Positions 6,874 through 7,515 of a DNA stretch of 7,515 nucleotides are shown in pieces (within the stretch, counting starts at the first letter, position 1; every line of letters begins with the position of its first letter). This DNA is from Bacteroidota bacterium (lineage in GTDB: Bacteria; Bacteroidota; Bacteroidia; JAADEI01), in the NCBI GenBank assembly GCA_015490475.1, contig WFXT01000231.1, forward strand, positions 1 through 7,515, in the 5' to 3' direction. A model generated the notes under the pieces. The model was not told where the DNA came from, did not search any database, and was given only the letters and a program-made list of their open reading frames with translations. A program made the position numbers and the translations under genes.

Positions 6874-6895
6874 ATATGTTTAGTAACTAACATAT
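6874..6895. repeat. Imperfect inverted repeat over the candidate SPOR promoter start
   Basis: ATATGTT (6874-6880) and AACATAT (6889-6895) are exact inverted copies, separated by eight bases. The right arm overlaps the putative -7 element and the left arm lies at the expected transcription start. It could be an operator or a weak AT-rich hairpin. There is no T-tract, so it does not look like an intrinsic terminator of the S74 gene. AT-rich sequence makes chance occurrence quite possible. Confidence 0.3.
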
Positions 6896-6918
6896 AAGTC
6901 TCCACCATTGGTGACAAA
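6887..6918 (-). promoter_or_regulatory. Candidate promoter for the SPOR/barrel operon
   Basis: Read on the minus strand: TTTG (6918-6915), a 20-base spacer, and TATGTTAG (6894-6887), one mismatch from TAnnTTTG. As a sigma-70 site it is TTGTCA, 17 bases, TATGTT. Transcription would begin near 6880, about 40-45 bases before the ATG at 6837. It sits in the 117-base spacer downstream of the S74 gene, where a new promoter is expected. Confidence 0.4.
6903..6913. repeat. Short palindrome in the candidate promoter spacer
   Basis: CACCATTGGTG is a perfect 5+1+5 palindrome lying between the putative -33 and -7 elements of the SPOR promoter. A dimeric regulator could bind there, but an 11-base palindrome can occur by chance and no second copy was noticed in the window. 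Confidence 0.25.
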
Positions 6919-6954
6919 CAACCTCTCTTTGAGCAATACTAAATTACTTGACGC

Positions 6955-7515
6955 CTATTCCTCATCCTCAAAACCAAGTTGAATCATCTCTATTTGATAT
7001 CCAATCTTTCGCAGTTGCCTTTCAATTTCCCCAAGTTCTGACTCCACAGTATCTATATCTGCCGACACCCCTTCAATCTGCTCCTGCTGTTCTTGGATGG
7101 CTTTCGTGATAGGCACGACGAATTCGCTGTAGCGAAGGGTGTAGATGCCGTTGACCTTCTGGACACCGCTAAAGTTGTAACCAGCCCGTCGGGCTGCCTG
7201 TTCCACTTCCTGAGCAATGAAGCCTGTGAAGGGAATCTTCTCTATGTAGCGGGCACCCTGCCATGTGGGTTCGGGACCGCCCAGCAGTCGCCGGACGCTG
7301 TCCAAACTGATATAATAAGTAACCGGGCGAAGTCGCTTGATGAAATCCAGTCCGACGACATCCTCGCGAACGTCTTTTTTGAAGCGACGGTCAGAATAGG
7401 TACTCCAGTTGACCTGTCCCCCTATCCAGTTGACGGATTGATTGCCGAAGACCACGCGGTCGTTGCCACCCATGGAATCCGGCACTGCATAGCCGAAGAA
7501 TACGCTCCTGCCGTA
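6955..7515 (-). CDS. Surface/tail-fiber-like protein, C-terminal S74 intramolecular chaperone domain (partial, N-terminus beyond right edge)
   Basis: The last 186 codons of a longer gene are visible; the frame is open through base 7515, so a GTG at 7485 is only an internal codon. Visible residues 1-30 (YGRSVFFGYAVP, GNQSVNW) resemble the linker before S74 domains. SDRRFKKDV at 41-49 begins the Peptidase_S74 domain, with the Ser-x4-Lys dyad (Ser41, Lys46) that autocleaves just before the Ser in endosialidase-type tail fibers. GLDFIKRLRPVTYYI, FTGFIAQEVEQAA and YSEFVVPITKAIQEQ are further hallmarks. Residues from about 139 on are a heptad-like, acidic coiled coil ending FEDEE. Such domains trimerise and release phage fibers; in Bacteroidota they also end large repetitive surface proteins, which is the more likely setting because no phage genes are nearby. 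GC is about 55% at 7081-7500 by hand count, against about 42% at 6961-7080. Confidence 0.9.
   Translation of the reverse strand, partial: YGRSVFFGYAVPDSMGGNDRVVFGNQSVNWIGGQVNWSTYSDRRFKKDVREDVVGLDFIKRLRPVTYYISLDSVRRLLGGPEPTWQGARYIEKIPFTGFIAQEVEQAARRAGYNFSGVQKVNGIYTLRYSEFVVPITKAIQEQQEQIEGVSADIDTVESELGEIERQLRKIGYQIEMIQLGFEDEE

Noticed and set aside
6874..6895. Intrinsic terminator for the S74 gene
   Set aside because: The inverted repeat is AT-rich, 60 or more bases past the stop, and has no following T-tract on the minus strand.
6955..7515. Prophage remnant suggested by the tail-fiber S74 domain
   Set aside because: No integrase, capsid, tail or lysis genes are in the window, and S74 domains are also found on cellular surface proteins in Bacteroidota.

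Overview
The window looks like a piece of a Bacteroidota (Bacteroidetes-group) chromosome, possibly from an uncultured lineage. The evidence is the protein repertoire: a DUF2279 envelope protein, a triple-SPOR exported protein, several small signal-peptide beta-barrel candidates, a C-terminal S74 'tail fiber' chaperone domain on what is probably a large surface protein, and a heme c lipoprotein. Start codons generally lack a good Shine-Dalgarno sequence, and two promoter candidates resemble the group's TTTG...TAnnTTTG pattern. There are no tRNA or rRNA genes, transposases, CRISPR arrays or phage structural clusters. The genus cannot be told from the sequence.

Layout, left to right. (1) 1-300, minus: N-terminal part of a minimal nucleotidyltransferase (MNT) that runs off the left edge. 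Upstream of it on the same strand is a ComF-type phosphoribosyltransferase (360-1091). (2) 1127-2313, plus: two overlapping, AT-rich genes for small exported beta-barrel-like proteins, divergent from comF. (3) 2288-4550, minus: a phosphoglucomutase/phosphomannomutase-family enzyme followed, with a 17-bp overlap, by a DUF2279 protein that appears to start at TTG. The DUF2279 gene ends inside the 3' end of the second barrel gene. (4) 4641-5120, plus: a lipoprotein-like protein with two CxxCH heme c motifs flanking a beta-rich segment. (5) 5124-6837, minus: a triple-SPOR protein whose 3' end overlaps a gene for an outer-membrane beta-barrel candidate. (6) 6955 to the right edge, minus: the C-terminal end of a surface or fiber-like protein with an S74 autocleaving chaperone domain.

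Most of the window concerns the cell envelope. Seven of the ten genes carry a signal peptide or are likely surface or envelope proteins. The gene pairs (mutase/DUF2279, SPOR/barrel, barrel/barrel) are packed with short overlaps that suggest translational coupling. The only substantial spacers are 4551-4640 and 6838-6954, and each holds a plausible promoter. No stretch over 300 bases lacks a gene.

I see no complete, clearly new defence or mobile system. The best leads are the two-heme lipoprotein family, the coupled SPOR/barrel pair, the composition break inside the S74 gene, and the MNT gene at the left edge, whose possible HEPN partner would lie outside the window.
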